This document shows positions 28,985-37,703 of a stretch of DNA of 64,000 nucleotides, in pieces. Position numbers and translations under genes: made by a program. Origin of the DNA: Microvirga sp052115485 (GTDB lineage Bacteria; Pseudomonadota; Alphaproteobacteria; Rhizobiales; Beijerinckiaceae); assembly GCF_052115485.1 (NCBI RefSeq), contig NZ_JBFRGU010000001.1, forward strand, positions 124,001 to 188,000, read 5' to 3'. Position 1 is the first letter of the stretch; each line of letters begins with the position of its first letter. A model generated the notes under the pieces. It saw nothing but the letters and a program-made list of their open reading frames with translations. It did not search any database and had not been told where the DNA came from.

Positions 28985-29673
28985 TCGTTCTCTTCCGTAT
29001 CCTGCGCGGTGCCGAGGATTTCGGCGGCGATGGCGCGGGAGACGCGCCGCCCACGGCTCAAGGCCTCCTTGTCCAGAGCCGCCACCACGTCGGAGGCTTT
29101 CGACAGGGATCGCTCGATCCTGAGAGCAATGTAGTCCACGACCGTGGTGTCGACCACGAGTTGACGGTCGACAAAGAGTTTCACGAGCACAGCCTTCAGA
29201 AGCGCGTCGTCCGGCGCATCGAGTGTGACGATGGGCGCGAGGCGCAGGCGCGAGAGAAGGTCCGGCGTTCTCAGCCCCCACCCGTCCGGCGACTTTTCGC
29301 ATGTGACAAGGATGAAGGCTTTGCGCTCCCGCGCGAGATTGAGGAGGTGGAAGAACGCCGCCTCGTCCATCTCGGCCCGATCGGCATCCTCGATGGCGAG
29401 CGTCCCGTTCGAGATCAGGTGCGGAACCTTGTCCCCCGTCACCTCGAAGGCATCGACCGTCCAGGCATGGGCGCTTGCCGCCCAGATCGCCGCCAGATGG
29501 CTTTTGCCACTGCCACGCGGACCTTTCAGGATGAGGATGTTATCGGGCCAATCGGGCCAGCGCTCGATCAAGCCATAGGCCTGTTCGTTCGATGGGCTGA
29601 CGAGAAAATCCTCCCGTTCGAAACGAGGATCGACCGGCAGATCGAAAGTGAGTTGCTTGGGCGCCTCACGCAT
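28981..29673 (-). CDS. hdaA: DnaA-homologue regulator HdaA
   Basis: HdaA binds the beta sliding clamp and stimulates ATP hydrolysis by DnaA, preventing over-initiation of replication. The 230-residue protein starts at MREAPKQLTFDLP; Gln7-Leu-Thr-Phe-Asp-Leu12 is a clean clamp-binding motif. The AAA+ core has Walker A GPRGSGKS (51-58) and a Walker B-like IEDADR, with the lid containing SDVVAALDKEALSRGR. There is no DNA-binding domain IV, which separates it from DnaA. Its start overlaps the AI-2E transporter stop by 8 bases and its end overlaps ppk. Confidence 0.93.
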   Translation of the reverse strand: MREAPKQLTFDLPVDPRFEREDFLVSPSNEQAYGLIERWPDWPDNILILKGPRGSGKSHLAAIWAASAHAWTVDAFEVTGDKVPHLISNGTLAIEDADRAEMDEAAFFHLLNLARERKAFILVTCEKSPDGWGLRTPDLLSRLRLAPIVTLDAPDDALLKAVLVKLFVDRQLVVDTTVVDYIALRIERSLSKASDVVAALDKEALSRGRRVSRAIAAEILGTAQDTEENE

Positions 29674-30748
29674 CGAGATTGACCTTGTCCGTTCCGCGAT
29701 AGAGCGGGCTTGCCAGATATTCCCTAAGGGCATATCGGGCAATGACCCCGATGGCGGCGGCGAGAGGCACCGCGAGCAGCAGGCCGACGAAGCCGAACAG
29801 GGTGCCGAAGGCCAGAAGCGCGAACATCAGCCAAACCGGATGCAACCCGACGGAATCGCCGACCAGCTTGGGGGAGAGGATATTGCCCTCGACGAATTGA
29901 CCGAAGACGAAGACGGCAAGCGTCGCCAGGATCCACGTCCAATCCGGCCAGAACTGCACAATGGCGACGCCGACGGAGAGGATGAGACCGGTGAGCGAGC
30001 CCACATAGGGAATGAAGCTCAGGAGCCCCGAGCCCATGCCGATCAGGGCTCCGAAATTGAGACCGATCATGGTCAGGCCGACGGCATAGAACGTGCCGAG
30101 GATGAAACAGACCATGGCCTGCCCACGCACAAAGCCGGCGATAGCCCGGTCGATGTCGCGAAAGATCGCACGGATCGTATCCCGTTGCTTCATAGGCAGC
30201 CAGGAATCGACGGTATTCACCATGCGATCCCAATCGACCAGCATGTAGAAGGCCACCACCGGCGTCACGACGAGAAGCGCCATGATGCTGACGAGCGCCC
30301 GGCCACCGGACAGGAGGGACTGGAAGACACCGGCGAGCCACTGAAGCCCCTGCGACACGAGATTGCCGACGGAGGTCTGGATTTCCGAGAGCGCACGGGA
30401 TCCGCCGAGCCGTTCCAGCAGAGGGCCGCCCTCCTGGATCGCAAGCTGCTGAAGACGCGCCACATAGCCGGGCAGTTTTTCGACGAAAGCCTCGACCTGC
30501 TGCGCAATAAGCGGGATCAGGATGACGAGCGTGACGATGAACAAAAGAACGAAGATGACGAGGATGACGAGGCTCGCACCGAGACGGCCGACGCCGACCC
30601 GTTGCAGCCGGTCCGCCAGGGGATCGAGCAGATAGGCGAGCGCGAAACCCGCCACGAAGGGCAGAAGGATCTCGCGCAGCGTGGTCAGCAGAAAGACCGT
30701 GACCGCAAGCGCGATGCCCCAGAATACGAGCTGCCTTTGAAGCGACAT
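29666..30748 (-). CDS. AI-2E family transporter (PerM-like)
   Basis: This 360-residue integral membrane protein has about eight hydrophobic helices, one pair near the N-terminus (LVFWGIALAVTVFLLTTLREILLPFVAGFALAYLL) and the rest in the C-terminal half. FIPYVGSLTG near 240 and GQFVEGNILSPKLVGDSVGLHPV near 290 are family signatures. Members include sodium/proton antiporters and putative autoinducer exporters, so the substrate is open. It is co-oriented with hdaA (8-base overlap); a 30-base gap separates it from the phosphatidyltransferase upstream. Confidence 0.9.
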   Translation of the reverse strand: MSLQRQLVFWGIALAVTVFLLTTLREILLPFVAGFALAYLLDPLADRLQRVGVGRLGASLVILVIFVLLFIVTLVILIPLIAQQVEAFVEKLPGYVARLQQLAIQEGGPLLERLGGSRALSEIQTSVGNLVSQGLQWLAGVFQSLLSGGRALVSIMALLVVTPVVAFYMLVDWDRMVNTVDSWLPMKQRDTIRAIFRDIDRAIAGFVRGQAMVCFILGTFYAVGLTMIGLNFGALIGMGSGLLSFIPYVGSLTGLILSVGVAIVQFWPDWTWILATLAVFVFGQFVEGNILSPKLVGDSVGLHPVWLMFALLAFGTLFGFVGLLLAVPLAAAIGVIARYALREYLASPLYRGTDKVNLDA

Positions 30749-30777
30749 CCGGCTTCGTTTCCTTAAAACACGAGAAT

Positions 30778-31308
30778 TCAGGCCGCCATATGCCGCAGCC
30801 AGTCTGCGAGATAGGCACTCGCGGAGGCGACGGTCAAGGCGGCCACGGTGAGCATGGCGATATCCTCAAGTCCTCCAAGGTTTACGTCAAAGGCATTGGT
30901 GGCCAGGGCGAAGGCGGCAAAGGCGATCTGAGCCGCTGTGTTGAGCTTACTCACAAGGAGAGGTCGGATTTCCACCGGGCGCTCCATCACCCAGGACAGA
31001 AGCACGGCGGAAACGATCATCGCATCCCGCGATACCACCACGATGGCAAGCCAGCTCGGGATCGCCCCAACGATGGCGAGTGTGACATAGATCGAAACAA
31101 GAAGGGCCTTGTCGGCCAGGGGATCGATATAGGCCCCGAATTCGCTCTGCATGTTGAAGCGCCGGGCGATGAATCCATCGATCCCATCCGAGATGCCTGC
31201 GATCACAAAGAGCACGAAGGCGGAAACCCACCGCCCCTGCATGATCATGACGATGACGATCGGGACGATAATGAGCCGAGCGATGGTGATGAGATTCGGA
31301 ATGGTCAT
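30778..31308 (-). CDS. CDP-alcohol phosphatidyltransferase
   Basis: This membrane enzyme joins a CDP-diacylglycerol-derived phosphatidyl group to an alcohol, most simply glycerol 3-phosphate. The active-site motif DGx2ARx8Gx3Dx3D is present as DGFIARRFNMQSEFGAYIDPLADK (about residues 44-67). From MTIPNLITIARLIIVPIVIV it is 176 residues with about five membrane helices; the ATG at 31308 suits the family N-terminus, and upstream extension runs into a repeat. A PgsA-like role is probable. A second housekeeping pgsA elsewhere is possible, so no symbol is given. Confidence 0.88.
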   Translation of the reverse strand: MTIPNLITIARLIIVPIVIVMIMQGRWVSAFVLFVIAGISDGIDGFIARRFNMQSEFGAYIDPLADKALLVSIYVTLAIVGAIPSWLAIVVVSRDAMIVSAVLLSWVMERPVEIRPLLVSKLNTAAQIAFAAFALATNAFDVNLGGLEDIAMLTVAALTVASASAYLADWLRHMAA

Positions 31309-31386
31309 CGCTGGGGATGATGGCGCGCAGACGCTGCGACCGCAACGCTGTTCTGTTTGAATTTCCTCAATTTCAAGCCGACCCAG

Positions 31387-31485
31387 CCTCACCCGGAGGA
31401 ATGCGAAGCATCGTCTCGAAGGGCGAGGCGTCTCCAGTTCGCACTGGAACCTCTTTCGAGACGCGGCTTCCAGGACGAGGAGCGA
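31387..31485. repeat. Dispersed intergenic repeat, copy 1
   Basis: The spacer between the phosphatidyltransferase and purM holds a palindrome-rich stretch. The 25 bases at 31444-31468 (CTGGAACCTCTTTCGAGACG and five more) recur with one mismatch at 33343-33367. A CGTCTCGAAGG segment upstream is the inverse of the TTTCGAGACG part, so the unit can fold. No gene is supported here. Confidence 0.6.
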
Positions 31486-31591
31486 ACACCCCCGCTGGAC
31501 GAAGAAAACAGGTCGCAGCCTCCCTTCAGCCGAATAGCCCTTGCCTCCGGCTCCCTCCCGCCTTACTGCCCATCCCAAACGGGGATTGCCG

Positions 31592-32659
31592 ATGACCAAG
31601 AACCCGCCGAATGGCCTCACCTATGCGCAAGCGGGCGTCGATATCGACGCGGGCAACGCCATGGTCGACCAGATCAAGCCTCTGGTGCGTGCCACGCGCA
31701 GACCGGGGGCCGATGCCGAGATCGGTGGATTTGGCGGCCTGTTCGACCTCAAGGCTGCCGGTTTCAAGGATCCGATCCTGGTTGCCGCCAATGATGGGGT
31801 CGGCACCAAGGTCAAGATCGCTATCGATACCGGCATTCACGACACCATCGGCATCGACCTCGTCGCCATGTGCGTAAACGACATCATCGTGCAGGGCGCG
31901 GAACCGCTGCTGTTTCTCGACTATTTCGCCACCGGCAAGCTGTCGCCGGAAGTGGGCGTACACATCGTGAAGGGCATCGCGGAAGGTTGCCGCCTCGCGG
32001 GCTGCGCATTGATCGGCGGTGAGACAGCCGAGATGCCGGGCCTTTACGCCAAGGGCGATTACGACCTCGCGGGCTTCGCAGTGGGCGCGGCCGAACGTGG
32101 AACGCTGCTGCCGAAGGCGGTGAAGGCCGGCGATGTGCTGATCGGGCTCCCCTCCTCCGGCGTCCATTCCAACGGCTTCTCGCTCGTGCGCCGTATCGTG
32201 GAGCACTCGGGCCTTGCCTGGACGGACACGGCCCCGTTCGCCAAAGACAAGACTCTCGGGGCGGCGCTTTTGGAGCCGACGCGGATTTACGTGAAGTCGC
32301 TTCTCGCCACCCTGAAGGCGACAGACGGCATCAACGCCCTGTGCCACATCACCGGCGGCGGATTCCCGGACAATATTCCGCGCGTTCTCCCTGAGGGCGT
32401 CGGCGTTCGGCTCGATCTCGACGCGATCCAAGTTCCGCCCGTGTTCAGCTGGCTCGCCAGGACCGGCGGCGTGGCTGAAGCTGAAATGCTGCGCGCCTTC
32501 AATTGCGGCATCGGCATGATCGTCTTTGCGGCAGCCGACAAGGTTGACGAGGCGATGAAGTGCTTGCAGGACGCAGGCGAAGCGCCGATCCGTATTGGTG
32601 AGACGATCGCGCATTCCGACGGCGAGCCGGTTCAGACCTCGGGATCGTTGAAACTCTGA
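31592..32659 (+). CDS. purM: Phosphoribosylformylglycinamidine cyclo-ligase
   Basis: PurM closes the imidazole ring in step five of purine synthesis. The 355-residue protein starts at MTKNPPNGLTYAQAGVDIDAGN. The AGVDIDAG segment, GFGGLFDLK, DGVGTKVKIA, MCVNDIIVQGAEPLLFLDYFATG and GGETAEMPG are all signature stretches of the family. Earlier in-frame ATG codons exist but lie in the repeat. It overlaps purN by one base, so the two are translated together. Confidence 0.96.
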   Translation: MTKNPPNGLTYAQAGVDIDAGNAMVDQIKPLVRATRRPGADAEIGGFGGLFDLKAAGFKDPILVAANDGVGTKVKIAIDTGIHDTIGIDLVAMCVNDIIVQGAEPLLFLDYFATGKLSPEVGVHIVKGIAEGCRLAGCALIGGETAEMPGLYAKGDYDLAGFAVGAAERGTLLPKAVKAGDVLIGLPSSGVHSNGFSLVRRIVEHSGLAWTDTAPFAKDKTLGAALLEPTRIYVKSLLATLKATDGINALCHITGGGFPDNIPRVLPEGVGVRLDLDAIQVPPVFSWLARTGGVAEAEMLRAFNCGIGMIVFAAADKVDEAMKCLQDAGEAPIRIGETIAHSDGEPVQTSGSLKL

Positions 32660-33324
32660 TGTCCCGCCGCCGCATCGCCATTCTGATTTCCGGGCGCGGC
32701 TCGAACATGACCTCGCTCATCGAGGCTGCGAGCGCGCCGGACTTTCCGGGCGAGATCGCCCTGGTGCTCTCCAACCGGCCCGATGCGGGTGGCTTGGCGC
32801 GGGCGCAGGAGGCGGGAATTCCGACGCGCGCCATCGACCACAGGACCCATCTCACCCGCGAGAGCTTCGAACAGGCGCTGGATCAGGCGCTGACCGAGAA
32901 CGCCATCGATTTCATCTGTCTTGCGGGTTTCATGCGCGTGCTGACGCCCTGGTTCGTGGAACGCTGGGCGGGCAAGATGATCAACATCCACCCATCCCTG
33001 CTGCCGCTCTTTCGCGGCACGCATACGCATCAGCGGGCGATCAACGAAGGCGTGCTCGTTCACGGCTGCACGGTGCATTTCGTGGTACCGGAACTCGACG
33101 CCGGCCCCATCGTGGCGCAGGCCGTCGTGCCGATCATTCCGGGCGATACGGAAGAGACCCTCTCCGCCCGGGTGCTGGCGCAGGAGCATGTGGTCTACCC
33201 GCAGGCGCTGCGCATGATTTGCGACGGGCGGGCACGGTTGGAAAACGGCCAGGTCGTTTTTGCCGAGGGCTGGGACGCGAGCGGTGTGCTGCGTTCGCCG
33301 AGTTCAGGGCCTCTCCCCTTCTGA
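32659..33324 (+). CDS. purN: Phosphoribosylglycinamide formyltransferase
   Basis: PurN adds the formyl group from 10-formyl-tetrahydrofolate to GAR in step three of purine synthesis. The 221-residue protein has the start RIAILISGRGSNMTSLIEA, the catalytic Asn/His in MINIHPSLLPLFRGTHTH and the Asp in ELDAGPIVAQ. The start codon overlaps the purM stop (TGATG). A dispersed repeat copy follows the stop. Confidence 0.96.
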   Translation: MSRRRIAILISGRGSNMTSLIEAASAPDFPGEIALVLSNRPDAGGLARAQEAGIPTRAIDHRTHLTRESFEQALDQALTENAIDFICLAGFMRVLTPWFVERWAGKMINIHPSLLPLFRGTHTHQRAINEGVLVHGCTVHFVVPELDAGPIVAQAVVPIIPGDTEETLSARVLAQEHVVYPQALRMICDGRARLENGQVVFAEGWDASGVLRSPSSGPLPF

Positions 33325-33342
33325 AGGAGTGTCCAGCGCTCT

Positions 33343-33392
33343 CTGGAACCTCCTTCGAGACGCGGCTGCGCTGCTCCTCAGGATGAGGTGAG
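33343..33392. repeat. Dispersed intergenic repeat, copy 2
   Basis: Twenty-four of 25 bases match the core of copy 1 at 31444-31468. Here the element continues into a short palindrome (CTCCTCAGGATGAGG) typical of REP-like units in Rhizobiales. It lies just after the purN stop. Confidence 0.6.
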
Positions 33393-33417
33393 ATACCAAC
33401 GTAGCTCCCTAGAAACG

Positions 33418-33446
33418 CAAATGGCCGGACGAACCCGGCCATGAAA
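33418..33446 (-). terminator. Candidate hairpin downstream of the small secreted-protein gene
   Basis: The arms ATGGCCGG and CCGGCCAT (33421-33428, 33435-33442) flank a 6-base loop. On the minus strand the stem is followed by ATTTGCG, a weak T-run. It could also stop purN read-through from the other side. Confidence 0.35.
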
Positions 33447-33462
33447 TCAAACGCTTTGCCCC

Positions 33463-33822
33463 TCAAATAGGCCGCTGCAACTTGCATCCGTCGATGGCTG
33501 AAAGAGCCTTGCCGCGAGCGCCATCGTTGAAGACGCCCGTGTCGCGATAGGCTTGAACCTCGTCTTCGCTCAGCGCGCGCATCGTCCGCCCGGCATAGCA
33601 ATCGCACTTGCGGCCGAAGGACATTTCGCTCGCGTTCTGGATCTTGGCCTGGGTCGCGGCGCAGGCCCTGCGCACACGGGCCGTCAATTCAGCGACGCTT
33701 TCCGTCTTCAACGCCGGATCCACCTGATACAGCGTGGGTGTATTGGACGCCGCGGCGAGAACCACAGTGGTGGAAACGGCGAGAGCCGCAGCGGCCAGCA
33801 TCACGCGGATGACGGAACTCAT
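33463..33822 (-). CDS. Small secreted protein with conserved-looking cysteines
   Basis: I do not recognise a family. The ATG at 33822 has GGAGG at a suitable distance. The 119-residue product has a clear signal peptide (MSSVIRVMLAAAALAVSTTVVLA, cleavage near ASN) and a mature part with Cys in RRACAATQ, CDCYAGRTM and GCKL, which could form disulfides in the periplasm. There is a putative hairpin after the stop. It sits alone between purN and the molybdopterin oxidoreductase, both expressed separately. Confidence 0.75.
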   Translation of the reverse strand: MSSVIRVMLAAAALAVSTTVVLAAASNTPTLYQVDPALKTESVAELTARVRRACAATQAKIQNASEMSFGRKCDCYAGRTMRALSEDEVQAYRDTGVFNDGARGKALSAIDGCKLQRPI

Positions 33823-33906
33823 GGGAACCCTCCACAAAATCATTGTAAGCTTAAGGATAGGGTTCGCCGGCGAGGGTCAAGGGCTGGCTCGAAATAGACT
33901 TAAAAC

Positions 33907-36009
33907 TTAGTCAGCAACCGGCTCTTCTTTCACCAGGGCCACGCGGTTGTCGTGGAAAGCCGCGCCGCCATAAGGCGCGACCTGATCGGCGCCCGTCAGT
34001 GTGTTGATGCCTCGACCGAAGGGATGCGCCGCGTTCGGCCAGATCGATTCCGCGATCAGCACACCTCGCCGGACACCATCATAGAGGCGCGCGCGAAGAA
34101 ACACCTCGCCTCGCGCATTCCTCAACTTCACCCAATCGCCGTCGACGATACCTTGCGGTTCCGCATCGAGCGGATGGACCATCACCTCGGGCCGCCCCTC
34201 CTTCGTCTTCGAAGTCGGGGTTTCCGTGAAGGTGGAATTGAGGAAGTTCCGTGCCGGGCTCGTTGCGAGGCGGAACGGATGCTCCGGCGTCGCCTCCTCG
34301 ATCACCGCCCAATGGTCGGGCAGCGTGGGAATTTCGGCCCACGGCCCCATCGGCCCGTCGTTCTTCGAGGGAACTTTCGTCCAATCCGGTTTGAAGCGGA
34401 ACTTGCCGTCCTTATAGCCGAAGCCGTCGAGATAATGCGCCTCGCGGAAGGAAGGCTGCGCATCGATATGCACCTGCTCTTCGAGATTCTCGATGGTGCC
34501 CCAGCCGGAATTCTGCAACGTCCAATCGACAATCTCGCGCGGCTCCATCTCGAAGCCGCGATGCCGTGCGCCGACCCGTTGCGCAATCGCGCGCACCACC
34601 TCGTGGTTGGAGCGGCATTCGTCGGGCGGATCGACAAGCTTCAATCCAAGCTGGAAATACTGATGGCCACCGCCCTGATAGAGATCGTCATGCTCCATGA
34701 ACATGGTCGCGGGCAGAACGATATCAGCCATGAGCGCGGTCTCCGTCATGAACTGCTCATGGACGCAGACGAAAAGGTCCTCACGAGCAAAGCCCGCCTT
34801 CACCAGTTCCTGCTCCGGCGCGACGGAAACCGGGTTGGTGTTCTGGATCAGCAATGCCTTCACCGGTCCGCCATGGCGCAAGGCTTCCGCATCACCGGTC
34901 AGCACACGTCCGATCTGCGATTGATCGAGCTGGCGAATGGTCCCGTCCCGCTCCTCGAGCCCTTCGATCAGCGTCTTGTTCCAATGATAGATTGCGCCGT
35001 TGTTGTGGAACGCACCGCCGCCCTCGTATTGCCAACATCCCGTCACCGCAGCGATACAGGAGGCCGCGTGCATGTTGATCGCGCCGTTGCGCTGGCGGCC
35101 AAAGCCGTAGCCGAGGCGGAAATACGTGCGCTTCGTCTCGCCGACGAGTTTCGCGAAAGCCTCGATCTCTTCCACGGAAAGACCTGTGATCGCAGACGCC
35201 CAGGCCGGATCGCGGGTGCGTAGATGTTCTTCGAGTTCGCGCGGGCAATCGGTGTAGCGTTCGAGATAATCCCAATCCGCGTAGCCGTCGCGGAACAATA
35301 CATGCATCACGGCGCAGGCGAGCGCGCCGTCGGTGCCGGGCTTCACGAGAAGCGCCATGTCGGCCTGCTTCATCGTGGCGTTCATATAGATGTCGATAGC
35401 GACGATCTTCGCGCCGCGGTCCTTCCGGGCGCGGGCGGCGTGGGTCATCACGTTGACCTGCGTGTGAACCGGGTTCGTGCCCCAGATCACCACGCAATCC
35501 GACAGAGCCATCTCGCGCGGATCGGGCCCGGCGAGTTTGCCCGTACCGGCAATGTAACCGGTCCAGGCCATGGTGGTGCAGATCGTTGAGTATTGGCCCG
35601 AATAATTCTTCACGTGGCGCAGACGGTTGATGCCGTCGCGCATCACGAAACCCATCGTCCCCGCATAGTAATAGGGCCAGACGGATTGAGCGCCGAAATC
35701 CCGCTCGGCCTCCAGAAACCTTTTGGCCACGATATCGAGCGCCTCGTCCCAAGAGATGCGCTCGAACTGCCCGGAGCCCTTCGGCCCGATACGCCTCAAT
35801 GGGTGCAGCAGCCGGTCGGGATGATGAATACGCTCGGCATAACGCGCCACCTTCGCGCAGATAACGCCCGCCGTGTAGCCGTTGGTCTTCGCCCCATGCA
35901 CCCGCCCGATGGACCGCCCTTCAATCACCTCGACATTGAGCGAGCACGATGACGGACAATCGTGCGGGCAAACGGAGGGGCGATGCTCGATACGGGGGGC
36001 TTGATTCAT
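33907..36009 (-). CDS. Molybdopterin-dependent oxidoreductase (DMSO reductase superfamily)
   Basis: The 700-residue protein belongs to the Mo-bisPGD enzymes that oxidise or reduce small compounds. Four cysteines (14, 18, 22, 51, pattern C-x3-C-x3-C-x28-C) can bind a 4Fe-4S cluster. There is no twin-arginine signal, so it should be cytoplasmic despite tat genes nearby. The C-terminal molybdopterin dinucleotide-binding domain starts near residue 585 (FRLATSPARNFLNSTF). No electron-transfer subunit, membrane anchor or cofactor gene adjoins it, so substrate and partner are unknown. Formate, nitrate, thiosulfate or arsenate enzymes all share this layout. Confidence 0.87.
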   Translation of the reverse strand: MNQAPRIEHRPSVCPHDCPSSCSLNVEVIEGRSIGRVHGAKTNGYTAGVICAKVARYAERIHHPDRLLHPLRRIGPKGSGQFERISWDEALDIVAKRFLEAERDFGAQSVWPYYYAGTMGFVMRDGINRLRHVKNYSGQYSTICTTMAWTGYIAGTGKLAGPDPREMALSDCVVIWGTNPVHTQVNVMTHAARARKDRGAKIVAIDIYMNATMKQADMALLVKPGTDGALACAVMHVLFRDGYADWDYLERYTDCPRELEEHLRTRDPAWASAITGLSVEEIEAFAKLVGETKRTYFRLGYGFGRQRNGAINMHAASCIAAVTGCWQYEGGGAFHNNGAIYHWNKTLIEGLEERDGTIRQLDQSQIGRVLTGDAEALRHGGPVKALLIQNTNPVSVAPEQELVKAGFAREDLFVCVHEQFMTETALMADIVLPATMFMEHDDLYQGGGHQYFQLGLKLVDPPDECRSNHEVVRAIAQRVGARHRGFEMEPREIVDWTLQNSGWGTIENLEEQVHIDAQPSFREAHYLDGFGYKDGKFRFKPDWTKVPSKNDGPMGPWAEIPTLPDHWAVIEEATPEHPFRLATSPARNFLNSTFTETPTSKTKEGRPEVMVHPLDAEPQGIVDGDWVKLRNARGEVFLRARLYDGVRRGVLIAESIWPNAAHPFGRGINTLTGADQVAPYGGAAFHDNRVALVKEEPVAD

Positions 36010-36039
36010 GGCAGGCGCATGATGGGGGAGAGGCCCGAA

Positions 36040-36066
36040 AATGGAAAGGCCGCCCGGAGGCGGCCT
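36040..36066 (-). terminator. Terminator after ndk
   Basis: The arms AGGCCGCC and GGCGGCCT (36047-36054 and 36059-36066) enclose a 4-base loop. On the minus strand the stem follows the ndk stop by 30 bases and is followed by TTTCC. The stem is GC-rich and would also separate ndk from the oxidoreductase. Confidence 0.65.
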
Positions 36067-36096
36067 AAGGAAGCAATGTCCGGATAGGCGATCGCC

Positions 36097-36519
36097 TTAG
36101 CCGACGATCTCGTTGCCCGAGAAAAACTGGGTGATTTCGATTTTGGCGTTGTCCTGGCTGTCGGAGCCGTGGACCGAGTTCTCGCCGATGGACTTGGCAT
36201 AGAGCTTGCGGATGGTGCCATCGGCAGCGCTCTCGGGGTTCGTGGCGCCCATGATCTCGCGGTAACGAGCGACGGCGTTCTCACCTTCGAGAACCTGCAC
36301 GACGACCGGGGCCGAGATCATGAAATCGACGAGCTCACCGAAGAAGGGGCGTTCCTTGTGGACTGCGTAGAAGGTCTCGGCTTCGCGGCGGCTCATCTGA
36401 ATGCGCTTCTGCGCCACGATGCGCAGGCCGGACTTCTCGATGACGGCGTTGATCGCACCGGTCAGATTACGCTGGGTCGCATCGGGCTTGAGAATGGAGA
36501 AAGTGCGCTCGGTGGCCAT
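36097..36519 (-). CDS. ndk: Nucleoside diphosphate kinase
   Basis: Ndk equalises the NTP pools by phosphoryl transfer through a histidine. The 140-residue protein starts with MATERTFSILKPDATQRNLTG; the catalytic His117 sits in ENSVHGSDS. Length and motifs are entirely standard. It is a single gene with its own hairpin terminator, divergent from a DUF2147 gene. Confidence 0.97.
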   Translation of the reverse strand: MATERTFSILKPDATQRNLTGAINAVIEKSGLRIVAQKRIQMSRREAETFYAVHKERPFFGELVDFMISAPVVVQVLEGENAVARYREIMGATNPESAADGTIRKLYAKSIGENSVHGSDSQDNAKIEITQFFSGNEIVG

Positions 36520-36692
36520 GGAAAACTCGCTCTTAAAGGGAAAATCGTTGGAGTGGCGCGCTTATAGCGGCGAGGCTCGTTTGCCTCAAGGGCTTTCGGG
36601 GAGCGCGGTTAAAGGCCTGTTGGAAAGCACAGCCACCTCCCCTACCTTGTTACACGACCGGCCCATCCGAAGGCCGGCATCGGGAGTGAAAC

Positions 36693-37106
36693 ATGAAGTT
36701 TGTAAATCTCGCGGCCCCTCTGGCCCTCGGCCTCTCCATCCTTAGCCAAGCGGCGAGCGCTCAGCCGGCCGATCCAACCGGTACCTACTTGAGCGAAAGC
36801 GGAGAGACCCGCGTGAAGATTGCCAAATGCGGGCAAGTCTTTTGCGGCACCATCATCAGCGTCCAGGGCGAGGCTAAAGACGCGAACAACCCCGATCCTG
36901 CTCTCAAGACCCGCAATCTCGTCGGCGTACACATGATCTCCGACATCAAGCCCGCCGGAGAGGGCTTTACGGGGCAGCTCTACAACTACAAGGACGGCAA
37001 GACCTATACCGGCAAGATGAACTTCCAGGGCCAGGCCATGAAGCTCTCCGGCTGCGTCCTCGGCGGCTTGATCTGCCGGACGCAGACCTGGTCGAAGGTG
37101 AATTGA
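36693..37106 (+). CDS. DUF2147 secreted protein
   Basis: The 137-residue protein has a signal peptide (about residues 1-23, ending ASA) and a compact beta-rich domain with GTYLSESGETRVKIAKCGQVFCGTI and GKMNFQGQAMKLSGCVLGGLICRTQTW, which match DUF2147 proteins. Four cysteines could pair. Family members are periplasmic and of unknown function. GGGAG lies before the ATG. It is a single gene, divergent from ndk. Confidence 0.85.
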   Translation: MKFVNLAAPLALGLSILSQAASAQPADPTGTYLSESGETRVKIAKCGQVFCGTIISVQGEAKDANNPDPALKTRNLVGVHMISDIKPAGEGFTGQLYNYKDGKTYTGKMNFQGQAMKLSGCVLGGLICRTQTWSKVN

Positions 37107-37242
37107 GGAAAACCCGATCGGGCATCCTCCGCAGCCGCGCTTATCGAGAGGCTCCGGTTGATAAGAATAAAATCGTTTCGACACTCAAGATGAGGCGCGC
37201 TATGAAGTAACAATGCGCAACTAAGAGTTTCGGAGCCTCATC

Positions 37243-37587
37243 ATGCTAAGAACCCTCCTGGCCCTCGCGCTTGCTGTATCGAGTGTCAGCACCTCTTACG
37301 CTGCAGAGTGCACACCATCCCTGCATAAGCGCTGGGAAGAAGCGATGATCGAAGTCGCGCAGATTCATCGCATTCTTCTGCATTCCAAAAGTGTTGACCC
37401 CGATACCAAGACCCTTTGCCGGATCGTTAAATCAGTTTCAGACATCTCCGAAGTCGGAAATGAATACTTTCCGGCATGCGATCCGCTAAGCGCTTCGCAC
37501 GGCCGCGTCTTGATTCTGCGAATAAATGAGGTCTTGGCGAAAACAGACATCTCGCCCTGCTCAAAGCCTGTAGGAAAGACGAAGTAA
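37243..37587 (+). CDS. Small secreted protein of unknown family
   Basis: This 114-residue protein has a signal peptide (MLRTLLALALAVSSVSTSYAAEC, cleavage after YAA) with GGAG upstream of the ATG. The mature part is helical in look and has Cys in AECTP, TLCRIV, PACDP and SPCSK, suggesting two disulfides. I cannot name a family. It is 136 bases downstream of the DUF2147 gene and convergent with the glutathione transferase gene; codon use looks like the neighbours. Confidence 0.65.
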   Translation: MLRTLLALALAVSSVSTSYAAECTPSLHKRWEEAMIEVAQIHRILLHSKSVDPDTKTLCRIVKSVSDISEVGNEYFPACDPLSASHGRVLILRINEVLAKTDISPCSKPVGKTK

Positions 37588-37703
37588 CCTTCGACACCCC
37601 GGGCCTCTCCAGGTTACCTCTGCGGGGCAGTAGGCAGCTTAATTGGAGATTCACAGCGTAAGCTATGCCGAATTCCTTGCTGCATCCGGCATAGCCCTGA
37701 CTT

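Noticed and set aside
33952..35223. A 423-codon frame opposite the molybdopterin oxidoreductase
   Set aside because: No domain or start site; the opposite strand has the Fe-S cysteines and the molybdopterin domains.
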